NCBI GenBank assembly: GCA_002336115.1
Contig: DDEN01000057.1
Coordinates: forward strand, 62,001-126,000
Reading direction: 5' to 3'
Source of the DNA: Chitinophagaceae bacterium UBA1953
GTDB taxonomy: Bacteria; Bacteroidota; Bacteroidia; Chitinophagales; Chitinophagaceae
DNA length: 64,000 nucleotides
Part shown: positions 45,238 through 54,075 of the stretch, piece by piece
How positions within the stretch are numbered: the stretch's first letter is position 1
How the letters are laid out: each line of letters opens with the position of its first letter
The notes under the pieces: generated by a model
Told to the model about the DNA's origin: nothing
Seen by the model: the letters and a program-made list of their open reading frames with translations, nothing else
The model's database searches: none
Translations under genes and position numbers: made by a program

Positions 45238-46392
45238 TTATTTAATCTTTTGATTCAGAAATTCCAATACGCTGTCAGTTATGAATTTTAATTGTTCTTC
45301 GTCAAGTTCTGTATGCATAGGTAAAGAAATCACCCTTTCTGTAAGCCAGTCTGTAACCGGTAAATGATAATCTGCACCACCAAACGCAGCAAACATTTGC
45401 TGTTTGTGAGCCGGTACAGGATAATAAATCATTGAGGGAATTTTCTTTTCAGCCAGGTACGCATTTAATTCATTTCTTACTTCAGTCACATTTTCAAACC
45501 CATCAAGAATTAATGTATATTGATGAAACACATGACGACTGTTTTCAGCCCTGAAAGGAGTTGATATATTTTGATGGCCTGCAAATGCAGCATCGTAATA
45601 ATCAGCGGCTTTTCTTCTTGCTGCAATATATTCATCTAATCTTTTTAGTTTGATGTTCAGCACCGCTGCCTGTATGGTATCCAAACGGGAATTACATCCA
45701 ACCAGTTCATGATAGTAACGAACTTTTTGTCCATGATTGGCTACCATTTTCAGTTTTTCGGCTAAGGCATCATCGTTTGTGAAGATGGCACCGCCATCGC
45801 CATAACAACCAAGGTTCTTCGAAGGGAAGAATGATGTACAGCCAACAGTTCCAATTGAACCTGTTTTCTTTTTTGTTCCGTCGGGGAATGTATAATCTGC
45901 ACCAATTGCCTGAGCATTGTCTTCAATAACAAAAAGATTGTGTTCAGCAGCAATATCCATAATTGCTTTCATATCACATACATGCCCGTAAAGATGTACT
46001 GGAATGATTGCCTTTGTTTTTGGAGTGATTGCATTGCGGATAGCTTCCGGATCAATACAAAATGTTTTTGGATCAACCTCAACAAATACAGGTTTTAAAC
46101 GCAGCAAGGCAACCACTTCGGTCGTTGCAATAAACGTGAATGACGGAGTAATCACTTCATCGCCTGGCTCAAGCCCAAGAGCCATCATGGCAATCTGCAA
46201 CGCATCAGTGCCGTTAGCGCAGGGAATTGTATGTTTTACACCAAGGTATTCACTAAGACCGGCTGCCAGCTCCTGTACCGGTTTTCCATTAATAAAAGCT
46301 GAACTGTCGAGAACATTGAGAATAGCAGCATCAACTTGATCTTTGATAGCCAGATATTGCTGCTTTAAATCAACCATTTGTAAAGGTCGCAT
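45238..46392 (-). CDS. DegT/DnrJ/EryC1/StrS sugar aminotransferase (WbpE-like)
   Basis: The 384-residue PLP enzyme has ANGTDALQIAMMALGL, SFTFIATTEVVAL and the PLP lysine in SFFPSKNLGCYGDGGAIF. The wording TPKTKAIIPVHLYGH, CTSFFPSKNLGCYGDGGAIFTNDDA and NSRLDTIQAAVL is close to WbpE, which makes UDP-2-acetamido-3-amino-2,3-dideoxy-glucuronate. Together with the TviB/WbpO-like enzyme this suggests a diamino-uronic acid. WbpB and WbpD partners are not in the window. It is the first gene of the operon. Confidence 0.88.
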   Translation of the reverse strand: MRPLQMVDLKQQYLAIKDQVDAAILNVLDSSAFINGKPVQELAAGLSEYLGVKHTIPCANGTDALQIAMMALGLEPGDEVITPSFTFIATTEVVALLRLKPVFVEVDPKTFCIDPEAIRNAITPKTKAIIPVHLYGHVCDMKAIMDIAAEHNLFVIEDNAQAIGADYTFPDGTKKKTGSIGTVGCTSFFPSKNLGCYGDGGAIFTNDDALAEKLKMVANHGQKVRYYHELVGCNSRLDTIQAAVLNIKLKRLDEYIAARRKAADYYDAAFAGHQNISTPFRAENSRHVFHQYTLILDGFENVTEVRNELNAYLAEKKIPSMIYYPVPAHKQQMFAAFGGADYHLPVTDWLTERVISLPMHTELDEEQLKFITDSVLEFLNQKIK

Positions 46393-46402
46393 ATTAGCAT
46401 AT

Positions 46403-46445
46403 TTAAACGGCTGCGAAAGTACGGCAAAAAAGCCGTTTAACGGCT
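46403..46445 (-). promoter_or_regulatory. Alternative hairpins in the leader of the sugar operon
   Basis: TTAAACGGCT (46403-46412) can pair with AGCCGTTTAA (46431-46440), but the second arm can also pair locally within 46431-46445. On the minus strand the local hairpin is followed by TTTTTG. The two folds exclude each other, as in attenuators. Confidence 0.35.
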
Positions 46446-46490
46446 CAATTAGTTCATTAACAGAAGTTTTTTAAGCAACCATAATCCGCT

Positions 46491-46498
46491 TAGTTTTG
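46491..46498 (+). promoter_or_regulatory. -7 element of waaA
   Basis: TAGTTTTG fits TAnnTTTG and lies seven bases before ATG 46505, implying a very short or absent leader. The in-frame TTG at 46496 lies inside the promoter and is unlikely to be the start. Confidence 0.45.
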
Positions 46499-46504
46499 CA
46501 TTTT

Positions 46505-47755
46505 ATGATTTTCTTCTATAACATTTTCCTGATTATTTATAAAACTGCCATTTCCATTGCTGCCCGCTGGAACAGCAAAGCAAAAAAATGGATTGATGGC
46601 AGAAAAAACTGGCAGCAACAATTTGCCTCTTCATGGAAAACTCAACCTGACGATTTTGTTGTATGGGTGCATTGTGCCTCACTCGGAGAGTTTGAACAGG
46701 GAAGACCAGTTATAGAAAAAATCAAAAGCCAAACATCAAAAGTTAAGATACTTCTTACTTTCTTCTCCCCCTCCGGCTATGAAATAAGAAAAAATTATAA
46801 CGGCGCAGATTATGTAATGTACCTGCCACTTGATTCAGAAACAAATGCTAAAACATTCCTTGATATTGCACAGCCCAAACTGGCCGTTTTTGTAAAATAT
46901 GAGTTCTGGCACTATTACCTGCAGGAACTGCACCACAGGAATACTGAGTCTATTCTTATTTCAGGCATCTTTCGCCCATCGCAACCATTTTTTAAATGGT
47001 GGGGAAGTTTTCACAGCAATATGCTGCAGAATTTTTCGCAATTGTTTGTACAAAACAAGTCATCAAAAGAATTACTGGACAAAATCGGTTTATCAGCAAA
47101 AACAATTATTGCCGGTGATACAAGATTTGACCGTGTAATAATTGCAGCAAATGAATGGAAACCGGTTGAATATATTGAGCAATTCTGCAACAACCAGTTT
47201 GTAATTGTGGCAGGCAGCACATGGCCTGATGATGAAAAAATTCTTTCTGAATACATAAACGATCATTGGAACAACCAAAAGCTCATTATTGCCCCGCATG
47301 AAATAAAAGAAGAGAATATTAAGCGGTTGAAAGAATTGTTTCCCAATGCTGTTTTGTTTTCTGATGCTTCAGCAAATGAATCTTCTTTACAAAATTTCTC
47401 CACTTTAATCATCAACAATATTGGTTACCTCTCAAGGCTTTACAAGTATGGCAATATTTGTTTTGTTGGTGGTGGGTTTAATTCAAGCGGCCACCACAAT
47501 ATTCTTGAAGCTGCAGTTTTTAATAAGCCTGTTATTACCGGGCCTAATTACCGGAAGTTTAAAGAAAGTGTTGATCTGAAAAAAGAAGGCGGAAGTTTTT
47601 GTGCAGAAAATGCAACGCAATTGAATGAAGTAATTACTTCGATGAATGTTGAAGAAGCAGGAACTATTGCAGGAAACTATGTGCAGCAAAATGGTGGTGC
47701 TACAGCAACAATTCTTAACTGGCTTCAGGAAAAACGCCGTTTTACCAAAGCATAA
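46505..47755 (+). CDS. waaA: 3-deoxy-D-manno-octulosonic acid transferase
   Basis: The 416-residue protein is a GT30 enzyme: an N-terminal membrane anchor (about 1-18), then WVHCASLGEFEQGRPVIEKI, LLTFFSPSGYEI, FVKYEFWHYYL, and in the second lobe VAGSTWPDDEKIL and VGGGFNSSGHHNILEAAVF. WaaA adds Kdo to the lipid A precursor, so the organism makes lipopolysaccharide. The 3' end overlaps the convergent gene by 31 bases. Confidence 0.94.
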   Translation: MIFFYNIFLIIYKTAISIAARWNSKAKKWIDGRKNWQQQFASSWKTQPDDFVVWVHCASLGEFEQGRPVIEKIKSQTSKVKILLTFFSPSGYEIRKNYNGADYVMYLPLDSETNAKTFLDIAQPKLAVFVKYEFWHYYLQELHHRNTESILISGIFRPSQPFFKWWGSFHSNMLQNFSQLFVQNKSSKELLDKIGLSAKTIIAGDTRFDRVIIAANEWKPVEYIEQFCNNQFVIVAGSTWPDDEKILSEYINDHWNNQKLIIAPHEIKEENIKRLKELFPNAVLFSDASANESSLQNFSTLIINNIGYLSRLYKYGNICFVGGGFNSSGHHNILEAAVFNKPVITGPNYRKFKESVDLKKEGGSFCAENATQLNEVITSMNVEEAGTIAGNYVQQNGGATATILNWLQEKRRFTKA

Positions 47756-48513
47756 AATTCCTGCACTGCAGATCTTTCATTATCCCATCCCAGTTTAATT
47801 TTTAATTCACGTTCAATCCAGTATTGGGCCTCAGGATAAATCGAAAAGTTGTTGATGGTTTTGATGCTGCGTTCATACATTGCTTCATCTCCTCTGAATA
47901 GCTCGTTGATAAATACAAAGCGGTCATTAATGCCGATTGCTTTTTTCAGATCCCTGATATGTGCTGATTCGCTGAGCTTATGACCAATCTCCGTTTTCTG
48001 TTCGTTTAACTGATCATTAATGGATAATTGTGTACCCGGAGCTACTGCTTCATTCACTTCCTTTTTCTCTTCAGTTTTTTCAGGTTCTTTATAATTTGGC
48101 TGATGAACTAATGTTGGAATTTCAGGTTCTGCATCAAACAACAAAACAGGTTTGTTCGTGTGTTGCTGTGCCTGCATTTTTTGTGCAAACTCAGCTTTTT
48201 GCCTTATTTCTTCAAGCTCTGCTTCCACTTCATCTTCATTCACCTGTAAAACTTCCAGAATTTTTTCTGATGGTTGTTCTTCTTTACTAACAGGAACGGA
48301 TGCACTTTGTTGATTTTGCTGAACAGGAACATTCATTCTTGATGCCGGTAAAACAACTGCCACACGCTGCGTGCCAATTGTTCCGGCCTTTTGCTGAACA
48401 ACAGTTTGTAGTTCAACCTGCAGTTGATTTGTAAGCATCAGTAATTGAGTTGCATCAGCATTTTTTTTCAATGCTTCCTGCAATTGTTCAATGAGGGATG
48501 TAATACGTTCCAT
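47725..48513 (-). CDS. Conserved hypothetical protein with disordered middle and C-terminal helical domain
   Basis: The 262-residue protein has a short N-terminal coiled coil (about 1-40), a Glu/Gln-rich, probably disordered middle (about 50-175) and a conserved-looking C-terminal domain (about 185-262; DLKKAIGINDRFVFINELF, SIKTINNFSIYPEAQYWIERE). No enzyme motif or signal peptide is visible. I recognise the C-terminal pattern as frequent in Bacteroidota hypothetical proteins but know no function. The gene is convergent with waaA and overlaps it. Confidence 0.75.
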   Translation of the reverse strand: MERITSLIEQLQEALKKNADATQLLMLTNQLQVELQTVVQQKAGTIGTQRVAVVLPASRMNVPVQQNQQSASVPVSKEEQPSEKILEVLQVNEDEVEAELEEIRQKAEFAQKMQAQQHTNKPVLLFDAEPEIPTLVHQPNYKEPEKTEEKKEVNEAVAPGTQLSINDQLNEQKTEIGHKLSESAHIRDLKKAIGINDRFVFINELFRGDEAMYERSIKTINNFSIYPEAQYWIERELKIKLGWDNERSAVQEFYALVKRRFS

Positions 48514-48586
48514 GAATAGTCCTTACTTTTGGCGATATTGGTAAACGGCTGTTAAGTTACAAACAGTTTAGCATAAAATATTGATA

Positions 48587-49150
48587 ATGTTTATAGAACC
48601 AAATATACGTGGTGAAAAAAGAGGCTGGATTGAAGTGATCTGCGGTTCCATGTTCAGTGGAAAAACAGAAGAATTAATACGAAGGCTGAAGCGGGCACGA
48701 ATTGCAAACCTGAAAGTGGAGATTTTCAAACCTGCAATTGATGTAAGATATGATGAGGAAAAAATAGTTTCGCATGATGAAAATGCAATTCTCTCCACAC
48801 CAATTGATAACTCGCAAAAAATTTTATTGCTTGCACAGGATGTGGATGTTGTTGGAATTGATGAAGCACAGTTTTTTGATGAAGAAATATCCAACGTTTG
48901 TGAACAATTGGCTATAAGAGGAATAAGAGTTATTGTTGCCGGGCTTGATATGGATTACAAAGGAAAACCTTTTGGCCAAATGCCCAACCTGCTTGCAATT
49001 GCCGATTATATTACCAAGCTGCATGCCATTTGTGTTGTATGCGGAAATATTGCCAACATCTCCTACCGAAAGTCGGCAGATGAGGGACAGGTTGTTTTAG
49101 GTGAAAAAGATAAATACGAACCAAGATGCAGGCATTGTTATCATTTATAA
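48587..49150 (+). CDS. tdk: Thymidine kinase
   Basis: The 187-residue enzyme from MFIEPNIRGEKRGW has the P-loop GSMFSGKTEEL, the DEAQFF Walker B region, and two CxxC pairs (CVVCG and CRHCYH) of the zinc lasso typical of type II thymidine kinase. It phosphorylates thymidine for salvage. The TTG at 48581 is ignored in favour of ATG 48587. Confidence 0.95.
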   Translation: MFIEPNIRGEKRGWIEVICGSMFSGKTEELIRRLKRARIANLKVEIFKPAIDVRYDEEKIVSHDENAILSTPIDNSQKILLLAQDVDVVGIDEAQFFDEEISNVCEQLAIRGIRVIVAGLDMDYKGKPFGQMPNLLAIADYITKLHAICVVCGNIANISYRKSADEGQVVLGEKDKYEPRCRHCYHL

Positions 49151-49168
49151 TTCACTAATCACTTCATA

Positions 49169-49831
49169 TTGCCTTCAGCAAAAAAAATAATTGCCCTGTT
49201 TAAAAAAGACCTGCTGCTTGAAATACGACAGCAATACACTTTTTATGGCATATTGCTTTACATAGCCAGTACAATTTTTGTTTTATATCTGGCAATGGGC
49301 CGACCAGAGGCAGGAGCGTGGAATGGCCTTTTCTGGGTTAATCTGTTATTTATCTGCATCAATGCTGTTGCAAAGAGCTTTTTACAGGAAAGCAGGGGCC
49401 GAATGCTTTATTATTATTCAATTGCCGGAGCACTTGATTTTATTTTGGCAAAGCTCATGTATAACCTGTTGCTTATGCTGGTTATGAGTTTGCTGAGCCT
49501 GTTGTTATTCAGCTTTTTTCTCGGCACTCCTTTTGAAAAAACAATCAATTTTCTGGGCATTACCTGTCTTGGTGGTATCAGTATCAGCTTGGTATTTACC
49601 TTATTGGCTGCTATTGCGGCAAGAGCGAATCAGAATGCAGCTTTAATGGCTATTCTTGGCTTTCCTTTAATTATTCCGCAACTGCTGTTACTTGTTAAAA
49701 TTTCCAAAAGTGCATTTGGAGAAATTTTCAATACAGGCGCACTTTCACAAATGATTCTTTTATTGTGCGGACTTGATCTGATGGTAGTTATCCTCAGCCT
49801 TATTTTGTTTCCATTTTTATGGAAAGATTAA
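49169..49831 (+). CDS. ccmB: Heme exporter protein CcmB
   Basis: The 220-residue protein has six membrane helices and the CcmB features FKKDLLLEIRQQYTF near the N-terminus and LGFPLIIPQLLLLVK near the C-terminus. CcmB is the permease of the CcmABC(D) complex for cytochrome c maturation. The start is TTG: the only upstream in-frame stop is that of tdk and there is no ATG for the first 40 codons. ccmA is not in the window. Confidence 0.9.
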   Translation: MPSAKKIIALFKKDLLLEIRQQYTFYGILLYIASTIFVLYLAMGRPEAGAWNGLFWVNLLFICINAVAKSFLQESRGRMLYYYSIAGALDFILAKLMYNLLLMLVMSLLSLLLFSFFLGTPFEKTINFLGITCLGGISISLVFTLLAAIAARANQNAALMAILGFPLIIPQLLLLVKISKSAFGEIFNTGALSQMILLLCGLDLMVVILSLILFPFLWKD

Positions 49832-49842
49832 TATCAACCTCC

Positions 49843-49850
49843 TAACTTTG
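49843..49850 (+). promoter_or_regulatory. Possible -7 element for ccmC
   Basis: TAACTTTG fits TAnnTTTG and lies 116 bases before ccmC, in the 134-base ccmB-ccmC gap. No clear -33 box is present. Confidence 0.35.
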
Positions 49851-49965
49851 CGGCACGAAAAAAGTGAGAGGTTTATCCTTCTTGTTTGTAAACAAACTCA
49901 TCATTACGCTTGTTTGCCGAAACAATTAAGAGACTCTTCTTCAAGTTCAATTAAGATTATCAGTT

Positions 49966-50643
49966 ATGATGAAAAAGTCCTGGTGGAAAATTCTGGCAAT
50001 TGCGTTATTGCTCTACACATTTACTGCTGGTTTTCTTATAGAGGTTCCAATCATTGGAAACTTACATCAAACAATCAGGAATCTATTCTTTCATGTTCCT
50101 ATGTGGTTCGGGCAAATGGTTTTATTGCTTGTAAGTATGGTTTATGCAATCCGCTACTTGCGTAGTGGCAATCTTGCCGATGATATTTATGCAAGGGAAT
50201 ATGCCCGCACGGGAATTGTTTTTGGGATTCTTGGTCTTGTTACAGGTGCTATCTGGGCCAACTATACATGGGGCGAGCCCTGGAGTAATGATCCCAAGCA
50301 AATTGCAGTTGCTATAGCTTTGCTCATTTATCTCGCATACTTTGTGCTCCGTAATTCAATGCCTGATATGGATAAAAGAGCCAGGGTAAGCAGTGTATAT
50401 AACATTTTTGCTTATTTCATTTATGTACCACTGATTATGGTTTTGCCACGTTTGGTTCAATCGCTTCATCCCGGCGGGCAAGGTGTTGAAGGCAACCCTG
50501 CAATGAGCGGAAAAGATCTTGACCCAACAATGCGGATGGTGTTTTGGCCTGCTGTAATTGGATGGACATTGCTTGGGGTGTGGATTTCAACTTTATCTAT
50601 CCGTATTTCAAAACTCAAAGAAAAAAACTGGATCAATGCGTAA
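49966..50643 (+). CDS. ccmC: Cytochrome c maturation protein CcmC (CcsA-type)
   Basis: The 225-residue protein has six membrane helices and the two conserved periplasmic His regions (NLFFHVPMWF and SLHPGG). The heme-handling WWD motif is reduced to WGEPWSNDPK. It binds heme and passes it towards CcmE. ccmD overlaps its 3' end by eight bases. Confidence 0.9.
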   Translation: MMKKSWWKILAIALLLYTFTAGFLIEVPIIGNLHQTIRNLFFHVPMWFGQMVLLLVSMVYAIRYLRSGNLADDIYAREYARTGIVFGILGLVTGAIWANYTWGEPWSNDPKQIAVAIALLIYLAYFVLRNSMPDMDKRARVSSVYNIFAYFIYVPLIMVLPRLVQSLHPGGQGVEGNPAMSGKDLDPTMRMVFWPAVIGWTLLGVWISTLSIRISKLKEKNWINA

Positions 50644-50845
50644 ATATATTTCACTCTTTATTTTTTTCCTGTTTTCTGCTGTTCAGATAATGGCACAAAC
50701 GCCAGGCGATGAAACAACAGCAATGGAAAGTCATGGTAAAATTTATGTTGTACTTGCAGTTTGCCTGACGATCCTTTTTGGTCTTATTTTCTACATCATC
50801 CGGATTGACCGCAAAGTATCTGAATTGGAAAAAAAGAACGATTAA
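50636..50845 (+). CDS. ccmD: CcmD family small membrane protein
   Basis: The 69-residue protein from MRKYISLF has an N-terminal signal-like helix (about 4-20) and a second helix (about 37-56) followed by RIDRKVSELEKK. The position directly after ccmC and the single-helix-plus-basic-tail plan match CcmD, which stabilises the CcmABC complex. It overlaps ccmC, so it is translated with it. Confidence 0.75.
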   Translation: MRKYISLFIFFLFSAVQIMAQTPGDETTAMESHGKIYVVLAVCLTILFGLIFYIIRIDRKVSELEKKND

Positions 50846-50873
50846 TTTCCATATAAACTAAAATTTCGATTGT

Positions 50874-52292
50874 ATGTCTAAAACAAACTACAGCTTTTTC
50901 GAAGCAGTTGAACACAACTTTGATAGAGCCGCCGCCTTTACCAAATGGGATAAAGGAATTCTGGCTCAGATTAAAGAGTGCAACAGCGTTTATCAGATGA
51001 AATTCCCCGTAAAAATGGACGATGGAAGTATTGAGGTAGTAGAAGCTTACCGTGTACAGCACTCACATCACAAAACACCTTGTAAAGGTGGTATTCGTTT
51101 TTCAGTTGAGGTTAACCAGGACGAAGTGATGGCTCTTGCCGCACTCATGACTTTCAAGTGTGCGATTGTAAACGTTCCGTTTGGTGGTGCAAAAGGTGGT
51201 ATTAAAATCAGCCCCCGTGGCCGTTCGGCTTACGAACTTGAAAAAATTACACGCCGCTATACTGCCGAGTTGGTAAAGAAAAATTTTATAGGCCCCGGTA
51301 TTGATGTTCCTGCCCCTGATTATGGTACAGGCGAACGGGAAATGGCATGGATTGTTGATACTTACCAATCGCTACGCCCCGGCGAAATTGATTCTGCAGG
51401 TTGCGTAACAGGTAAACCTATTTCTCAAGGCGGTGTTCATGGCCGCCGTGAAGCAACTGGCCTTGGTGTATTTTACGGCATCCGTGAAATATGCAACATG
51501 GCTGACATAATGGCTAAGCTTGGTTTAACCACAGGCTTAAAGGGAAAGAAAATCATTGTACAGGGATTGGGCAATGTTGGATATCATTCTGCAAAATTCT
51601 TCCAGGATGCGGGTGCAATTATTGTAGCGCTTGCTGAATATGAAGGAAGCATTTATAACTATGACGGTCTTGATGTTGATGCTGTTTTTGCTCATCGCAA
51701 AGCAACAAAATCAATCCTCAACTTTCCGGGTGCAACCAATTGCGAAAAAAATGCCGATGCATTAGAGCTTGAATGTGACATTTTAATTCCCGCCGCATTA
51801 GAAAGTGTAATCAATGGTGACAATGCGCCAAGAGTTAAAGCAAAAATTATTGGTGAGGCTGCAAACGGGCCATTAACTCCCGAAGCGGATGAAGACTTTA
51901 ACAACCGAGGAATACTTGTTGTACCTGATATGTTCCTGAACGCAGGCGGCGTAACTGTTTCGTATTTTGAATGGTTGAAAAACCTGAGCCATGTGCGTTA
52001 TGGACGTTTAGAAAAACGTTTCCAGGAAAATCAAAACATTGCCATTGTTAATCAATTGGAAGAATTAACTGGCAAAAAGATTGATGGGAAAGTAAGAGAA
52101 ATTGCAGTTCATGGCCCCGATGAAATTGATCTTGTTTACAGCGGGCTGGAAGAAACAATGATTAATGCAGTGAACGAAGTAATGAATTGCTGGAAAAACA
52201 ATCCTTCCATTCCTGATATGCGCACAGCAGCTTATGTTGTTGCAATTGACAAAGTTTCCAACGCTTATGTTGAACTTGGAATTTTCCCTTAA
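50874..52292 (+). CDS. Glu/Leu/Phe/Val dehydrogenase (glutamate dehydrogenase)
   Basis: The 472-residue protein has the substrate domain with KTPCKGGIRFS, the catalytic Lys in VPFGGAKGG, and the NAD(P) domain with QGLGNVGYHSAKFF. It interconverts glutamate and 2-oxoglutarate plus ammonia. The family also contains Leu and Phe dehydrogenases, but the length and motifs favour glutamate. It follows ccmD by 28 bases and ends in a strong terminator. Confidence 0.92.
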   Translation: MSKTNYSFFEAVEHNFDRAAAFTKWDKGILAQIKECNSVYQMKFPVKMDDGSIEVVEAYRVQHSHHKTPCKGGIRFSVEVNQDEVMALAALMTFKCAIVNVPFGGAKGGIKISPRGRSAYELEKITRRYTAELVKKNFIGPGIDVPAPDYGTGEREMAWIVDTYQSLRPGEIDSAGCVTGKPISQGGVHGRREATGLGVFYGIREICNMADIMAKLGLTTGLKGKKIIVQGLGNVGYHSAKFFQDAGAIIVALAEYEGSIYNYDGLDVDAVFAHRKATKSILNFPGATNCEKNADALELECDILIPAALESVINGDNAPRVKAKIIGEAANGPLTPEADEDFNNRGILVVPDMFLNAGGVTVSYFEWLKNLSHVRYGRLEKRFQENQNIAIVNQLEELTGKKIDGKVREIAVHGPDEIDLVYSGLEETMINAVNEVMNCWKNNPSIPDMRTAAYVVAIDKVSNAYVELGIFP

Positions 52293-52322
52293 TTCGTCAG
52301 CATACAAAAAAATTGCTCATAT

Positions 52323-52350
52323 ATCCCGCCTTTTCGGCGGGATTTTTTTT
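52323..52350 (+). terminator. Rho-independent terminator after the glutamate dehydrogenase gene
   Basis: ATCCCGCC pairs with GGCGGGAT over a five-base loop, followed by eight T. Confidence 0.92.
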
Positions 52351-52482
52351 AACTCACTACAGCCTTTTACCACATCTACGAAACTCTTCATAACTGTTTG
52401 TTAAATGTGGGCACAAGATAGTTCTGAAATCATGACAGCTTCGTTATTTTACAGTGCAAAAGGCACACCCTTTGATAAATTG

Positions 52483-52490
52483 TAAATTTG
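52483..52490 (+). promoter_or_regulatory. Possible -7 element of the htrA gene
   Basis: TAAATTTG fits TAnnTTTG and lies 24 bases before the htrA start. The -33 region has no clear TTTG. Confidence 0.35.
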
Positions 52491-52513
52491 TAAATAACTA
52501 ATCAATTAGAAGT

Positions 52514-54019
52514 ATGAACACAAAACACATTCTTGTTACAGTCCTGATAAGTGCAGTAACCGCATTAACAAGTGTTTTTCTGTACTCAAAAATTTCAAGC
52601 CACTCTCAGTCGCTTTCGCAAAGTCAGGCTCAGTTGCCTGTCAATTATGCAGGTTTATTTGATGGTGGTGGTACTCCCGGCCCGGTTGATTTTGAAACGG
52701 CTGCAAGTGCATCCATTCCGGCAGTAGTTCACATTAAAACAAAAACAAACCCTACACAAACTTCTAACCAGCAGAAAAAACGGACAAGTCCGTTTGGCGA
52801 CTTGTTTGGTGATGATTTTTTTGATGATTTCTTTGGAGGGCGTGGGCAAAATGTTCCGCAAATGGCCAGCGGCAGCGGTGTTTTTGTAAGTGCCGATGGT
52901 TATATAGTTACCAACAACCATGTGGTTGATGGTGCAGATGAAGTTACAGTAACACTCAATAACAAAAAGCAGTACAAAGCAAAAGTAGTTGCAACAGATC
53001 CAAATACAGATCTTGCTGTAGTTAAAGTTGATGGAAACAATTTCCCTTATCTCGTTTTCGGCAATTCAGATGAAGTAAAAGTTGGCCAGTGGGTTTTGGC
53101 AATTGGTTATCCTTTATCGCTTGAAACAACTGTTACTGCAGGTATTGTAAGTGCTAAATACCGTTTCCTTGGTATTAACCAACGCAAAGCCGGTCAAAAT
53201 GCAAATGTTGTTGAAAGCTTTATTCAAACAGATGCCGCAGTGAACCAGGGCAACAGCGGTGGTGCATTGGTGAATACAAGAGGCGAATTAATTGGTATCA
53301 ACTCTGCCATAGCATCTCCAACGGGTTCTTATGCCGGATATTCCTACGCAATTCCCGTAAACATTGTAAAGAAAGTAGTTGACGATTTGATAAAATTCGG
53401 TACAGTTCAAAGAGCATTCCTTGGTATTCGTCCTGAAGCAAATGGCGATGAAGGAACCGATTCTCAAATTAAAGAAGGTGATGGTGTTGTTGTAGGCGAA
53501 GTAATGAACAATAGTGCAGCACAGGAAGCGGGTATTAAGAAAGGCGATAAAATTATTAAACTTGATAACAAAGCTGTAAGTACATGGACCGAATTAACTG
53601 GCACTGTTGCAAGTTATCGGCCAGGGCAAAAAGTTACCGTTACTTATGTACGAAATGGGAAAGAAAACACAGCCCAGCTTACATTAAAGAATAGTTCAGG
53701 TAATACTGATCTGGTAAAAACCTCAGTATTAGATAAACTTGGAGCCGAGTTTGAAACACTCGATTCAAAGAAAGCAAAAGAATATGGCATTGATGGTGGC
53801 GTGGTGATTAAAAACTTATCGGATGGTGTTATTGCCGATCAGACAGTGATTAAAAAAGGATTCATCATCATTCGTGCTGGAGGAAAAACGATTAAGTCGG
53901 TGGATGATCTGAAAAATGTTATTGAAAATTCGGGCAACAGCATTATTCTGGAAGGCATTTATCCGGGGTATGAAGGGGTTTATACTTATGCAATCAATGA
54001 TTTAAGAAATGAACCATAG
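52514..54019 (+). CDS. Periplasmic serine protease DegP/HtrA with two PDZ domains
   Basis: The 501-residue protein has an N-terminal membrane or signal helix (about 5-24), a trypsin-like domain with His136 (TNNHVVDG), Asp166 (NTDLAVVK) and Ser248 (GNSGGAL), and two PDZ domains (about 285-400 and 410-495). It degrades or refolds damaged envelope proteins. No tail signal for T9SS is seen. It stands alone under its own likely promoter. Confidence 0.94.
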   Translation: MNTKHILVTVLISAVTALTSVFLYSKISSHSQSLSQSQAQLPVNYAGLFDGGGTPGPVDFETAASASIPAVVHIKTKTNPTQTSNQQKKRTSPFGDLFGDDFFDDFFGGRGQNVPQMASGSGVFVSADGYIVTNNHVVDGADEVTVTLNNKKQYKAKVVATDPNTDLAVVKVDGNNFPYLVFGNSDEVKVGQWVLAIGYPLSLETTVTAGIVSAKYRFLGINQRKAGQNANVVESFIQTDAAVNQGNSGGALVNTRGELIGINSAIASPTGSYAGYSYAIPVNIVKKVVDDLIKFGTVQRAFLGIRPEANGDEGTDSQIKEGDGVVVGEVMNNSAAQEAGIKKGDKIIKLDNKAVSTWTELTGTVASYRPGQKVTVTYVRNGKENTAQLTLKNSSGNTDLVKTSVLDKLGAEFETLDSKKAKEYGIDGGVVIKNLSDGVIADQTVIKKGFIIIRAGGKTIKSVDDLKNVIENSGNSIILEGIYPGYEGVYTYAINDLRNEP

Positions 54020-54038
54020 GCGTTAATATAAGATGATT

Positions 54039-54075
54039 AAAAAAATCCCCTGATAAAATCTAGGGGATTTTTTTT
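54039..54075. terminator. Bidirectional terminator between htrA and the amylase gene
   Basis: AAATCCCCT pairs with AGGGGATTT over a ten-base loop, with A and T runs on both sides. It ends both convergent genes. Confidence 0.9.
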
